A DNA stretch of 64,000 nucleotides. Origin: Mangrovimonas xylaniphaga. Lineage in GTDB: Bacteria; Bacteroidota; Bacteroidia; Flavobacteriales; Flavobacteriaceae. This document shows, piece by piece, positions 18,485-26,863 of the stretch (its first letter is position 1; the number at the start of each line of letters is the position of its first letter). The notes under the pieces are model-generated. The model ran no database searches. It was not told where the DNA came from and saw only the letters and a list, made by a program, of their open reading frames with translations. The stretch lies in the NCBI RefSeq assembly GCF_001280435.1, contig NZ_LBIP01000013.1, forward strand, positions 310,001-374,000. The letters run 5' to 3'. A program made the translations under genes and the position numbers.

Positions 18485-19444
18485 TTAAAAGCCCACAACA
18501 ACACCCACACCCAGCAATTGCTTCCACTGGATACGGGCGCCATTTTTTTCGTATTCCCCTTCAACCTCTGTGGCTTCCAGATTTTTAACGTCATTGTCAT
18601 AAATAAGGTGAGAACCAAAACTGGTCTTGACATATTTATTGACCTTAAAATTGAAGAGGACTTCCCAATCTATATCAATATTTCCAAAACTATTAATATA
18701 GTCGGTATACAAACTTAGGCGGTTGATTAAATTTATGTTTTCGTAGACCGGTGTCTCAAAGGAATTTGTGAACAGAATTCCCATTTCGGTCCTAATGCGC
18801 TGTCCCGGTACAACGACATTGCCATCAAGATCAAACACTGCAGGCGTAACCCCGAACGACCCCGCATTAGACAAAGCTTCGTCCAACACAAACGTAGACT
18901 TGAAGGTCATAGGTGAAAAATAAAAAGAAAGCTTCTCTATGTTTTTGCCATATTCAACCCCGCCTCCTAAAAACAGATAACCGGGTGCCATAAATTGGGA
19001 AATAGGCTTGCTTGTCTCTGGGTATTTGTAACCGTTGGTAAGCTGGGTTTTAAAGTTGAAACGCGCCGAATAAAACCAATTGGTCAAAGTATCTCTTCGG
19101 TAGCCCATATTGGATACCAACTCGATAACGTCATCTGTTTTTCTCACTTCTTGCCCTTGCTGTTTATTGATCCCGTAACGCAAAGTTCCAACAGACTGCC
19201 ATGAAAAATTCTTGTATTTGTATCCTAAATTGGAGGTTAATCCCAATAAGGCAGAAATAGAGTTGCTACCCCCAGAATTCCAATTCACGAAAGCTACTTC
19301 ACTTAAATCAAACCCTAACTTGTTGCTTTGCGTCCATTTTGGCTTTATGTCGTGCTTGATCGGTTTTTTTACAAATAACGAGTCAGGCTGCGCCAAAACG
19401 CATTGCACACTTAGAACAAATAACAGAACAAAAACATTTTTCAT
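18485..19444 (-). CDS. DUF3078 outer-membrane beta-barrel protein
   Basis: A 319-residue protein starting at the ATG at 19444 (a TTG 9 bases upstream is less likely), with a signal peptide (MKNVFVLLFVLSVQCVLAQ). The mature part begins with the DUF3078 pattern WTQSNKLGFDLSEVAFVNWNSGGSNSISAL, then alternating strands such as YSARFNFKTQL and GYLFLGGGVEYG that suggest a beta-barrel. Function is unknown. It starts 33 bases after purM on the same strand. Confidence 0.88.
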   Translation of the reverse strand: MKNVFVLLFVLSVQCVLAQPDSLFVKKPIKHDIKPKWTQSNKLGFDLSEVAFVNWNSGGSNSISALLGLTSNLGYKYKNFSWQSVGTLRYGINKQQGQEVRKTDDVIELVSNMGYRRDTLTNWFYSARFNFKTQLTNGYKYPETSKPISQFMAPGYLFLGGGVEYGKNIEKLSFYFSPMTFKSTFVLDEALSNAGSFGVTPAVFDLDGNVVVPGQRIRTEMGILFTNSFETPVYENINLINRLSLYTDYINSFGNIDIDWEVLFNFKVNKYVKTSFGSHLIYDNDVKNLEATEVEGEYEKNGARIQWKQLLGVGVVVGF

Positions 19445-19477
19445 CAAACCCAAAAACTTATAATAGATTACATTTAA

Positions 19478-20656
19478 TTAATAGTTGAACGTTCCAAATT
19501 CACTTTCTATTGTAAGTTTTTTGTTTTCAGAAGCCTCTACTCTCCCTACTATTTGTGCATCGACATTAAAAGATTGAGAAATAGCGATGATATCTTCAGC
19601 AATTTCTGGAGACACATATAATTCCATTCTGTGCCCACAGTTAAACACTTGGTACATTTCTTTCCAATCGGTTTTTGACTGCTCTTGGATTAACTTAAAC
19701 AATGGCGGCACAGGGAACAGATTATCTTTGATAACATGTAGTGCATCTATAAAGTGTAACACCTTGGTTTGGGCTCCACCAGAGCAGTGTACCATCCCAT
19801 GGATATTCTCACTTGCATATTTTGATAAAATCCGTTTGATGATTGGCGCATAGGTTCTTGTTGGAGACAATACCAATTTACCGGCGTCCAATGGAGAATC
19901 TTCAACTGCATCAGTCAATTTCACTTGCCCTGAATACACCAATTCCTCTGGGACAGAAGCGTCAAAACTCTCTGGGAATTTCTCCGCCAAATATTTATGG
20001 AATACATCATGACGGGCAGAAGTTAAACCATTACTTCCCATTCCTCCATTGTATTCCTTTTCATAGCTAGCCTGCCCAGAAGACGACAATCCAACAATAA
20101 CATCACCTGCTTTGATGTTGGCATTGTCAATAACATCGCCACGTTTCATTCTAGCTGTAACCGTAGAATCTACAATAATGGTACGCACCAAATCTCCTAC
20201 ATCGGCAGTTTCACCTCCTGTAGAATGAATGGTCACTCCAAAATCCTTTAATTCTGAAATCAATTCTTCAGTTCCATTAATAATTGCAGAAATCACTTCA
20301 CCTGGAACCAAGTTTTTATTTCTTCCAATAGTAGAGGACAACATAATATTATCTGTAGCTCCTACACATAAAAGATCATCAATATTCATGATCAAGGCAT
20401 CTTGAGCAATTCCCTTCCAAACAGACACATCTCCTGTTTCCTTCCAATACATATAGGCCAAGGAACTTTTCGTTCCAGCACCATCGGCATGCATGATCAA
20501 ACAATAGTCTTCATCGTTAGTAAGAAAATCGGGCACAATTTTACAAAAGGCCTTAGGAAACAATCCTTTGTCAATATTCTTAATCGCATTGTGAACGTCT
20601 TCTTTGGAGGCAGAAACACCTCGTTGTGCGTATCTTTTACTTATATCTTGGCTCAT
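19478..20656 (-). CDS. purM: Phosphoribosylformylglycinamidine cyclo-ligase (AIR synthetase)
   Basis: Makes aminoimidazole ribotide, the fifth step of purine synthesis, from FGAM with ATP. The 392-residue product shows the AIRS features: YAQRGVSASKEDVHN at the N terminus, MHADGAGTKSSLAYMYW near residue 55, IAQDALIMNIDDLLCVGA, and HSTGGETADVGDLVRT with the conserved Gly and Asp residues. It is longer than the E. coli enzyme but normal for this phylum. A -7 box lies at 20674-20681. Confidence 0.93.
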   Translation of the reverse strand: MSQDISKRYAQRGVSASKEDVHNAIKNIDKGLFPKAFCKIVPDFLTNDEDYCLIMHADGAGTKSSLAYMYWKETGDVSVWKGIAQDALIMNIDDLLCVGATDNIMLSSTIGRNKNLVPGEVISAIINGTEELISELKDFGVTIHSTGGETADVGDLVRTIIVDSTVTARMKRGDVIDNANIKAGDVIVGLSSSGQASYEKEYNGGMGSNGLTSARHDVFHKYLAEKFPESFDASVPEELVYSGQVKLTDAVEDSPLDAGKLVLSPTRTYAPIIKRILSKYASENIHGMVHCSGGAQTKVLHFIDALHVIKDNLFPVPPLFKLIQEQSKTDWKEMYQVFNCGHRMELYVSPEIAEDIIAISQSFNVDAQIVGRVEASENKKLTIESEFGTFNY

Positions 20657-20673
20657 GAAATCGAATTATGGCA

Positions 20674-20681
20674 CAAAAATA
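20674..20681 (-). promoter_or_regulatory. -7 box of purM promoter
   Basis: Reverse-strand TATTTTTG, an exact TAnnTTTG match, 17 bases upstream of the purM ATG. No clean TTG at 19-21 bases upstream. Confidence 0.45.
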
Positions 20682-20732
20682 AGGATTGTAATTTATTTTT
20701 CAGAGGAAACCAGACTTACTTCTGGCTTTTAA

Positions 20733-20778
20733 CACAAAAAAAAAGACAAATAAATTAAGAACTAATTTACTTGTCTTT
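20733..20778 (-). terminator. Terminator of the small secreted peptide gene
   Basis: Long stem AAAGACAA(a)TAAATTA at 20742-20757 pairing with 20763-20778 (15 of 16 bases), followed on the reverse strand by nine T. It lies 64 bases after the stop of the 48-residue gene and before purM, marking that gene as its own unit. Confidence 0.8.
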
Positions 20779-20842
20779 CTCGTACTAAAACATTAAACTA
20801 AAAACTAAAGTTTTAAATACATCTTGTAGCTGTAAAAGAATG

Positions 20843-20989
20843 TCACATATCCGTTGCCGGTTTCCCTTTCTGTACCGAAACTATATTGTCCGTTTTTTTC
20901 AAATCGTCTTTCTTATCTTCGGAATCCTCCTGAGAAAACAACAATGTAGCAAACATGAGTACGGCTACGCTTAGCAGTAACTTCTTCAT
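20843..20989 (-). CDS. Small secreted acidic peptide, 48 residues
   Basis: The reverse strand encodes a 48-residue product with a clear signal peptide (MKKLLLSVAVLMFATLLFSQ) and a short, highly charged mature part beginning EDSEDKKDDLKKTDN. It is shorter than usual gene-calling limits. Three features support it: a textbook signal sequence ending at a plausible cleavage site, a strong terminator just downstream (20733-20778), and its own intergenic space between GSIII and purM. No family is recognised. Confidence 0.65.
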   Translation of the reverse strand: MKKLLLSVAVLMFATLLFSQEDSEDKKDDLKKTDNIVSVQKGKPATDM

Positions 20990-21204
20990 TTTACAAATAA
21001 TTGATTAATAGCACTGTAAATGTAACAAATTATGTTTCCACTTGTAAATGATTCACAGCTTTTTTATCACCAATAATCAATAATTTCGATAATTCGTAAA
21101 ATACTAAGACGAAATGCATTTTAATAAGCTTTTAAGTACGTGGTATTACGTACAGCCCTATACCTTGAGATACGCTATTTCAATTGTAAATTTCACAAAA
21201 TCAA

Positions 21205-23391
21205 TCACTTAACAAACAATAATTCACGATATTTTGTTAATGGCCACAACTCGTCATCAACCAATAATTCCAATTTATCGCAATGGTATCTTACCTCATC
21301 AAACATTGGTTTTACGGTGTTGCAATAGGCCGTAGCCTTCTTATCTACCGCTTGAATTTTATTGGCTTCTTTTCTTACCTCAATCATCTTTGTTACATTG
21401 AAATTGATAGACTCGATATGCCCAGAAATCTCCTTAATAAGATTCAATTGTTCCTTTGCCAATTCCTTAAACTCCGCTCCAAAAATTTCCTTTAAACCTT
21501 TCACATTCTCTATCAATATATTTTGATAGCGAACCGCCGTTGGCACAACATGGTTTCTGGCAATATCCCCTAGCACGCGGCCTTCTATTTGAATGCGATG
21601 AATGTAATCTTCCATCTCTATTTCATACCTAGCCTGAGCTTCCACCTTATTCATCACCCCTAAATTCTCAAACAATTCAATCACTTTTGGGGATACTTTT
21701 ACCTTCAAAGCCTCTGGCGTAGTTTTATTATTGCTCAACTTACGCTTTTTAGCTTCCTTTTCCCATGCTTCGCTATAGCCATTCCCTTCAAATAGTATGT
21801 TCTTTGAAATTTTGATATACTCCCTCAAAACATTAAAAATAGCTTCATCCTTCTTAAGGTTCTTTTTATCAATCAACACATCCACTTCTTCCTTAAAATC
21901 CATTAACTGCTTCGCAACAATAGTATTTAATACCGTCATAGGATTGGCGCAATTAGCCTTTGAACCTACCGCCCGAAACTCAAATTTATTCCCAGTAAAG
22001 GCAAAAGGCGACGTTCTATTCCTATCGGTATTGTCCAATAATATTTCAGGAATCTTTCCAACCACATTCAACTTTAAATCCGTCTTTTCTGCAGGTGATA
22101 ATTTTCCATCAGTGACATTCTCCAATTCATTAAGCACACTACTTAACTGCTGACCAATAAATACCGACATAATTGCTGGAGGCGCCTCATTAGCTCCTAG
22201 CCTGTGATCGTTACTAGCCGAAGCCACCGCCGCACGAAGTAATTCCTCATTATCATGGACCGCTTTTATGGTATTGATAAAAAAGGCCAAAAACTGAAGG
22301 TTGCTCATTGGTGTTTTTCCTGGACTCAACAAATTCACACCTGTATCGGTACTTAAACTCCAATTGTTATGTTTCCCAGATCCATTAACTCCCTTAAAAG
22401 GCTTTTCATGAAATAACACCTTAAAATGGTGCCTTTCGGCTACCTTATTCATAACATCCATTAATAAGGAGTTATGATCTACCGCCAGATTGGCCTCATC
22501 AAATATGGGCGCCAACTCAAATTGGTTTGGAGCTACTTCATTATGACGTGTCTTCACAGGAATTCCCAAAAGCATGCATTCATTTTCCAAATCACGCATA
22601 TAAGCCATCGCCCTATTTGGTATAGTTCCAAAATAATGATCATCCAATTGCTGACCTTTAGCCGCAGAATGCCCTAACAAAGTTCTTCCGGTAAGTACAA
22701 TATCCGGTCTAGAGGCCGCCAAGCCACTATCTATTAAAAAGTACTCCTGCTCCCAACCTAAGGAAGCATTCACCTTCCTTACATTTTTATCAAAATATTT
22801 ACAGACTGCCACAGCCGCATTATCAACTGCCTGTAAAGCTCTTAATAATGGCGTTTTATAATCCAAAGCCTCACCTGTATAGGCCACAAAAACCGTAGGA
22901 ATACACAAAGTGGTCCCATATATAAATGCCGGAGAGGTAGGATCCCAAGCCGTGTACCCACGAGCTTCAAAGGTATTTCTAATACCTCCATGCGGAAAAC
23001 TTGACGCATCGGGTTCTTGTTGCACCAATTGCCCCCCATCAAACTTTTCTATGGCAACACCACCGCCTACAGGCTCAAAAAAGGCATCATGCTTTTCGGC
23101 CGTGGCTCCCGTTAAAGGCTGGAACCAATGTGTATAATGAGTAGCTCCTTTAGATATAGCCCATTCCTTCATTCCTGCAGCTATATGATCCGCAATCGTT
23201 CTATCTATTTTAAAGCCAAATCTATTAGCATCCATAACACTATTACAGGCCTCTTTGGTTAAAAATTGGCGCATGGCCACTTCATTAAAAACCTTTGAAC
23301 CAAAAATGGCAGAGCGGCGCTCTTCAAAATCCATTTTTAAGGGCACCCTATCAAAAGACTCCTTGACAGCATGAAATCGTAATGTTGACAT
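21205..23391 (-). CDS. glnN: Glutamine synthetase type III (GSIII)
   Basis: ATP-dependent ligation of ammonia to glutamate. With the ATG at 23391 (MSTLRFHAVKESFDRVPL) the product has 728 residues, the normal GSIII length; the longer frame adds 20 unlikely residues upstream of the -7 box. Signatures seen: GGVAIEKFDGGQL, the NASLGWEQEYFLID segment, KTRHNEVAPNQFELAPIF, and the ATP-site HEKPFKGVNGSGKHNNWS. GSIII works as a dodecamer of double hexamer rings. It is divergent from a GSII gene, with 240 bases between them. Confidence 0.94.
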   Translation of the reverse strand: MSTLRFHAVKESFDRVPLKMDFEERRSAIFGSKVFNEVAMRQFLTKEACNSVMDANRFGFKIDRTIADHIAAGMKEWAISKGATHYTHWFQPLTGATAEKHDAFFEPVGGGVAIEKFDGGQLVQQEPDASSFPHGGIRNTFEARGYTAWDPTSPAFIYGTTLCIPTVFVAYTGEALDYKTPLLRALQAVDNAAVAVCKYFDKNVRKVNASLGWEQEYFLIDSGLAASRPDIVLTGRTLLGHSAAKGQQLDDHYFGTIPNRAMAYMRDLENECMLLGIPVKTRHNEVAPNQFELAPIFDEANLAVDHNSLLMDVMNKVAERHHFKVLFHEKPFKGVNGSGKHNNWSLSTDTGVNLLSPGKTPMSNLQFLAFFINTIKAVHDNEELLRAAVASASNDHRLGANEAPPAIMSVFIGQQLSSVLNELENVTDGKLSPAEKTDLKLNVVGKIPEILLDNTDRNRTSPFAFTGNKFEFRAVGSKANCANPMTVLNTIVAKQLMDFKEEVDVLIDKKNLKKDEAIFNVLREYIKISKNILFEGNGYSEAWEKEAKKRKLSNNKTTPEALKVKVSPKVIELFENLGVMNKVEAQARYEIEMEDYIHRIQIEGRVLGDIARNHVVPTAVRYQNILIENVKGLKEIFGAEFKELAKEQLNLIKEISGHIESINFNVTKMIEVRKEANKIQAVDKKATAYCNTVKPMFDEVRYHCDKLELLVDDELWPLTKYRELLFVK

Positions 23392-23409
23392 ATTTAAATA
23401 TTTAGACCA

Positions 23410-23417
23410 CAAAAATA
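23410..23417 (-). promoter_or_regulatory. -7 box of the GSIII promoter
   Basis: Reverse-strand TATTTTTG, an exact TAnnTTTG match, 18 bases upstream of the GSIII ATG. No good TTG lies at 19-21 bases upstream, so an activator may be needed. Confidence 0.5.
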
Positions 23418-23480
23418 GCGGGTAAGCCCATTTCAGTAAAAGCAATTTCACCTAAATTATTAACAAAATCGCATTTTTAC

Positions 23481-23573
23481 CCCTAAAAAAGCACCCGTTT
23501 TAAAAATAACCCTAAAAAAAACAGGGCTTAATTAAAAAAAAGAATACCTGTTAATAAAATACCCCCTAAAAAA
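23481..23573. repeat. Three CCCTAAAAAA repeats between GSIII and GSII
   Basis: The 10-base word CCCTAAAAAA occurs at 23481-23490, 23510-23519 and 23564-23573, all in the same orientation and preceded by a TA-rich stretch. The last copy lies where the -33 element of the GSII promoter should be. It may be a binding site for a nitrogen regulator; this is inference. Confidence 0.45.
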
Positions 23574-23595
23574 AGGCAGTTAATATCAAATCATT

Positions 23596-23603
23596 TATAT
23601 TTG
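23596..23603 (+). promoter_or_regulatory. -7 box of the GSII promoter
   Basis: TATATTTG, an exact TAnnTTTG match, 28 bases upstream of the GSII ATG. The -33 region lacks TTG and instead overlaps a CCCTAAAAAA repeat. Confidence 0.55.
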
Positions 23604-23631
23604 CCCTATTAATTGATAATATTTTTATACA

Positions 23632-24645
23632 ATGGCAAAATCTAAACTTGAGTACATTTGGCTAGATGGTTATTACCCTACTCAAAACATGAGAAGTAAA
23701 ACTAAAGTCGAAGAAGATTTTAGTGGTAAATTAGAAGACTGTCCTATTTGGTCTTTTGATGGAAGTTCAACAAAACAAGCTGAAGGCGGATCTTCTGACT
23801 GCCTTTTAAAGCCGGTTGCTATTTACCCTGACCCAGCAAGAAAAGACGGGTACTTGGTAATGACAGAGGTTTTAAACGCTGATGGAACTCCTCACGAATC
23901 AAACGGAAGAGCTACCATTGATGATGATGACAACGATTTCTGGTTCGGATTCGAACAAGAATACTTCATCATGGACACTCATACTCAATTGCCATTAGGA
24001 TTCCCTATTGGAGGTTACCCAGGTCCTCAAGGAATGTATTACTGTTCTGTAGGTGGTAAAAACACTCACGGTAGAGATATCGTTGAAGAGCACGCTGACC
24101 TATGTATTGAAGCTGGTTTGAACTTTGAAGGAATCAACCAAGAAGTTGCTTGTGGTCAATGGGAATTTCAATTGTTTGCTAAAGGCGCTAAAAAAGCTGG
24201 TGACGAAATTTGGGTAGCACGTTATTTATTGGATCGTTTGACTGAAAAATATGGTTACTATATTGAATACCACCCAAAACCAATTAAAGGTGACTGGAAC
24301 GGGTCTGGTATGCACGCAAACTTCTCTAACTCTGTATTGAGAACTTGTGGAGACAAAGAAACTTATATGAAAATTTGTGAAGCGTTCCGTCCAGTTGTAA
24401 AAGAGCACATCGAAGTTTACGGAGAGTTTAACGACGAGCGTTTAACAGGTTTACACGAAACTGCTTCTATCAACGATTTCAGCTATGGAGTTTCAGATAG
24501 AGGTGCTTCAATTAGAATTCCAATTATTACCGTTGAGAAAGGTTGGAAAGGATGGTTGGAAGATCGTCGTCCAGCATCTAACGGAGACCCATACAAGATT
24601 GCCGGTAGAATTGTGAAGACAGTAAAATCTGCAGTATTGGATTAA
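23632..24645 (+). CDS. Glutamine synthetase type II (GSII)
   Basis: A 337-residue eukaryote-type glutamine synthetase with an N-terminal beta-grasp domain (YIWLDGYYPTQNMRSKTK, then WSFDGSSTKQAEGGSSD) and the catalytic half: GFEQEYFIMD, NQEVACGQWEFQ, KGDWNGSGMHANFS and DRGASIRIP. Metal and glutamate ligands of the family are present. GSII enzymes are decamers. Having GSII and GSIII side by side but divergent suggests different expression conditions. A perfect terminator follows at 24671. Confidence 0.95.
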   Translation: MAKSKLEYIWLDGYYPTQNMRSKTKVEEDFSGKLEDCPIWSFDGSSTKQAEGGSSDCLLKPVAIYPDPARKDGYLVMTEVLNADGTPHESNGRATIDDDDNDFWFGFEQEYFIMDTHTQLPLGFPIGGYPGPQGMYYCSVGGKNTHGRDIVEEHADLCIEAGLNFEGINQEVACGQWEFQLFAKGAKKAGDEIWVARYLLDRLTEKYGYYIEYHPKPIKGDWNGSGMHANFSNSVLRTCGDKETYMKICEAFRPVVKEHIEVYGEFNDERLTGLHETASINDFSYGVSDRGASIRIPIITVEKGWKGWLEDRRPASNGDPYKIAGRIVKTVKSAVLD

Positions 24646-24670
24646 ATTTGTTCATAATCACATAAATGGT

Positions 24671-24709
24671 CAAAAGCTTACATTCATTTGTAAGCTTTTG
24701 TTTTTTTTT
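24671..24709 (+). terminator. Terminator of the GSII gene
   Basis: Perfect 12-base stem CAAAAGCTTACA/TGTAAGCTTTTG (24671-24682 / 24689-24700), 6-base loop, then nine T. Confidence 0.9.
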
Positions 24710-24821
24710 ATGCCACCGTTGTAAAACATTACTAATATCACGAAAACGAAATTAATTTCTTTGGTTAACGCGCAAATTTTTAGGAATTTTATAAACTTAA
24801 AATTTGACCTTAGTTTGAATT

Positions 24822-25181
24822 ATGATCAAACCTATAAGAATTGTTGACGAGAACAAAGAACTAGAACTTTACACGGGAATATTTAGTATCTATGTACTAG
24901 GAGGATGGGACGTTGTGGTAGAAAATTTCACTTTCACACTGACAAATAAGAAAAGTGGCAAAGTAATTAATCCGAAAATAACCCAATGGCGTAATCAATC
25001 TTATGAGTTTGGTGAAAAAGCAAAAAAGATAATGACACTAGATATACCTGAACGAGGTATTTATTTAATTGAGTTTAAAAACCAAAACAATTTGAAAGTT
25101 TGGAAAGCAAGTTTTCCGTACATAAACAGATTGTTTGCACAGCCAATTGAAAAACAATGGATTCAAATTTGTATTAAATAA
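24822..25181 (+). CDS. Hypothetical protein
   Basis: I do not recognise this 119-residue soluble protein. Alternating strands (YTGIFSIYVLGGWDVVVENFTFTLTN, IMTLDIPERGIYLIEFKN) suggest a small beta-sandwich. No signal peptide is present. It lies alone between the GSII terminator and a long hairpin (25258-25304), with a near-consensus -7 box (TTAGTTTG) just upstream. It may be strain-specific. Confidence 0.55.
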   Translation: MIKPIRIVDENKELELYTGIFSIYVLGGWDVVVENFTFTLTNKKSGKVINPKITQWRNQSYEFGEKAKKIMTLDIPERGIYLIEFKNQNNLKVWKASFPYINRLFAQPIEKQWIQICIK

Positions 25182-25218
25182 AAACGTTTTACAACACCGT
25201 GTACAATCCATTGCTTCT

Positions 25219-25304
25219 GATTTTCCTCACGGAAAATCCTCACAACTTTGCTATCTTAGTTTCTTAAACCTGAAAATCCTGCGGATTTTCAGGTTTAAGA
25301 AACT
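25219..25304. repeat. Two adjacent palindromes, one with a 22-base perfect stem
   Basis: A small stem GATTTTCC/GGAAAATC (25219-25226 / 25231-25238) is followed by a 22-base perfect stem (25258-25279 / 25283-25304) with a 3-base loop TGC. Both share the GATTTTC/GAAAATC core. The large stem touches the stop codon of the antiporter gene. It may act as a bidirectional terminator or be a REP-like or MITE remnant; no T-run follows. Confidence 0.6.
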
Positions 25305-26262
25305 ATACACCAACCGATAAATACACAAACACCAAATAGGCACCAAACAACACCATCCCTTTTAACCTACCTATTTCATATCGTTTTGGAGTAAATACCA
25401 TAGGAATTAAAATAGCCGCAAAACCTATCATCCAGAAAATATTTGTAGAGAGAATTTCAGGCGTTTCAGGATTTACTGAAATAGGTTTTATAATAGCCGT
25501 TAGCCCCAAAACCGAAGCAATATTAAAGATATTGGACCCTATTAAATTCCCCAAAGAAATAGCCTTCTCCTTTTTTAATGCCGCAATTACAGAAGCGGCC
25601 AATTCAGGCACGCTGGTCCCAACGGCAATCACAGTTACCGATATGGCATATTCACTCACACCTACAGCTGAAGCTAGTTCTTTGGCTCCTCTTACCAACC
25701 ATTCACTTCCAAAATACAGTGCAGCAGCACCAATCAACAGCCAAACAACAATCTTGAAATTGGAAGTTTCCTGAAGCGCATCGTCCACTTCTTCCGAAAG
25801 GTCTACCTTGATCTTTTTTCTGGAATTCCTAATCATGATGAACAAAAAGACAGACAATGCCAGCATAAAAAACACACCTTCCCACACACTCAACAACATG
25901 TCCTGCTTTAAAAAAGCATACAAGAGCATGGACAAAATCATCATCATAGGCCAATTGAGTCTATAAAAATCCCTATCAACCACTAACGGCGAAATAAAAG
26001 CCGTAACCCCCAATACCAAACCAATATTGGCAATATTGGACCCGATGACATTCCCAAGGGAAATATCCGAAGAGCCTTCCAAAGCAGCCTGCAAACTCAC
26101 CAATAGCTCTGGTGCCGAGGTAGCAAAGGATACTACCGTCATACCAATCACCAATTTTGACAACTTCAACTTAAAGGATAATGCCACAGACGATCTTACT
26201 AAAAACTCTCCACCAACCACAAGTAGCAATAGTCCCAATACCACCCAAACAATGCTCATCAT
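25303..26262 (-). CDS. Calcium/sodium antiporter, CaCA family
   Basis: A 319-residue, about 10-helix inner-membrane exchanger of the YrbG type. The two alpha repeats carry the family motifs: SFATSAPELLVSLQAAL with GNVIGSNIANIGLVLG (first half) and AVGTSVPELAASVIAAL with GNLIGSNIFNIASVLG (second half), in inverted topology. Acidic residues of both repeats that bind cations are present (PEL). It exports calcium using the sodium or proton gradient. It is a single gene; the second Met could also be the start. Confidence 0.92.
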   Translation of the reverse strand: MMSIVWVVLGLLLLVVGGEFLVRSSVALSFKLKLSKLVIGMTVVSFATSAPELLVSLQAALEGSSDISLGNVIGSNIANIGLVLGVTAFISPLVVDRDFYRLNWPMMMILSMLLYAFLKQDMLLSVWEGVFFMLALSVFLFIMIRNSRKKIKVDLSEEVDDALQETSNFKIVVWLLIGAAALYFGSEWLVRGAKELASAVGVSEYAISVTVIAVGTSVPELAASVIAALKKEKAISLGNLIGSNIFNIASVLGLTAIIKPISVNPETPEILSTNIFWMIGFAAILIPMVFTPKRYEIGRLKGMVLFGAYLVFVYLSVGV

Positions 26263-26416
26263 AAATTATTTTTTTGCGAATATAGCCAACAATCAAGAGA
26301 TAAGCCTTGTATTTTTTACAATTGTTATATCCCTATTACATTACAGATTACATCCAAAATTTTCTAAAACACTTACATAGACATTTTCTTTATTATTGAC
26401 AGTTTTCAAAGTCATC

Positions 26417-26481
26417 AACTATAAAACGCGTTAAAAAACTATTAATATAGTTGTGTAACTATAAAAATAGTTATAAGTTTG
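26417..26481 (+). promoter_or_regulatory. BlaI-type operator array overlapping the blaI promoter
   Basis: Three dyads have centres at exact 20-base spacing: AACTAT-AAAA-CGCGTT (26417-26432, degenerate right half), AACTAT-TAAT-ATAGTT (26437-26452, perfect) and TAACTAT-AAAA-ATAGTTA (26456-26473, perfect). The promoter is a full Bacteroidota match: TTG at 26451-26453, 20 bases, TAAGTTTG at 26474-26481. The third dyad fills the spacer, and the second covers the TTG, so a bound repressor would block the polymerase. The BlaI ATG lies 22 bases after the -7 box. Confidence 0.8.
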
Positions 26482-26503
26482 AACAACCTATAATTCCTTT
26501 ATC

Positions 26504-26863
26504 ATGCAAAAGTTAACAAACAAAGAAGAAGAGATCATGCACATTTTATGGAAGCTTGAAAAAGCTTTTGTAAAAGATGTCCTTGCTGAAATAAAAGAAG
26601 ACAAACCACATTATAACACCCTTTCAACCATTATAAGAAATCTTGAGGAAAAAGGATATGTTAGCTATCAAGCCTACGGCAAAACCCACCAATACTTCCC
26701 CATTGTAAGCAAAGAAGATTACAAAAAGAAATTTATGAATACAGCCATTGAAAACTATTTCAATAATTCCTATAAAAATGTGGTGTCGTTTTTTGCCAAG
26801 GAAGAAAAGATTAGTGTTGAAGAGTTGAAAGAGATCATTTCCCTAATTGAAAACAAATCATGA
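26504..26863 (+). CDS. BlaI/MecI/CopY family transcriptional repressor
   Basis: A 119-residue winged-helix repressor. The N-terminal DNA-binding domain (LTNKEEEIMHILWKLEKAFVKDVLAEI, recognition helix near YNTLSTIIRNLEEKGYV) and C-terminal dimerisation helices match the family. In this phylum such repressors respond to proteolysis by a partner M56 peptidase. The following gene encodes such a peptidase and overlaps the stop by 4 bases (ATGA), indicating translational coupling. Operators lie upstream (26417-26473). Confidence 0.93.
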   Translation: MQKLTNKEEEIMHILWKLEKAFVKDVLAEIKEDKPHYNTLSTIIRNLEEKGYVSYQAYGKTHQYFPIVSKEDYKKKFMNTAIENYFNNSYKNVVSFFAKEEKISVEELKEIISLIENKS

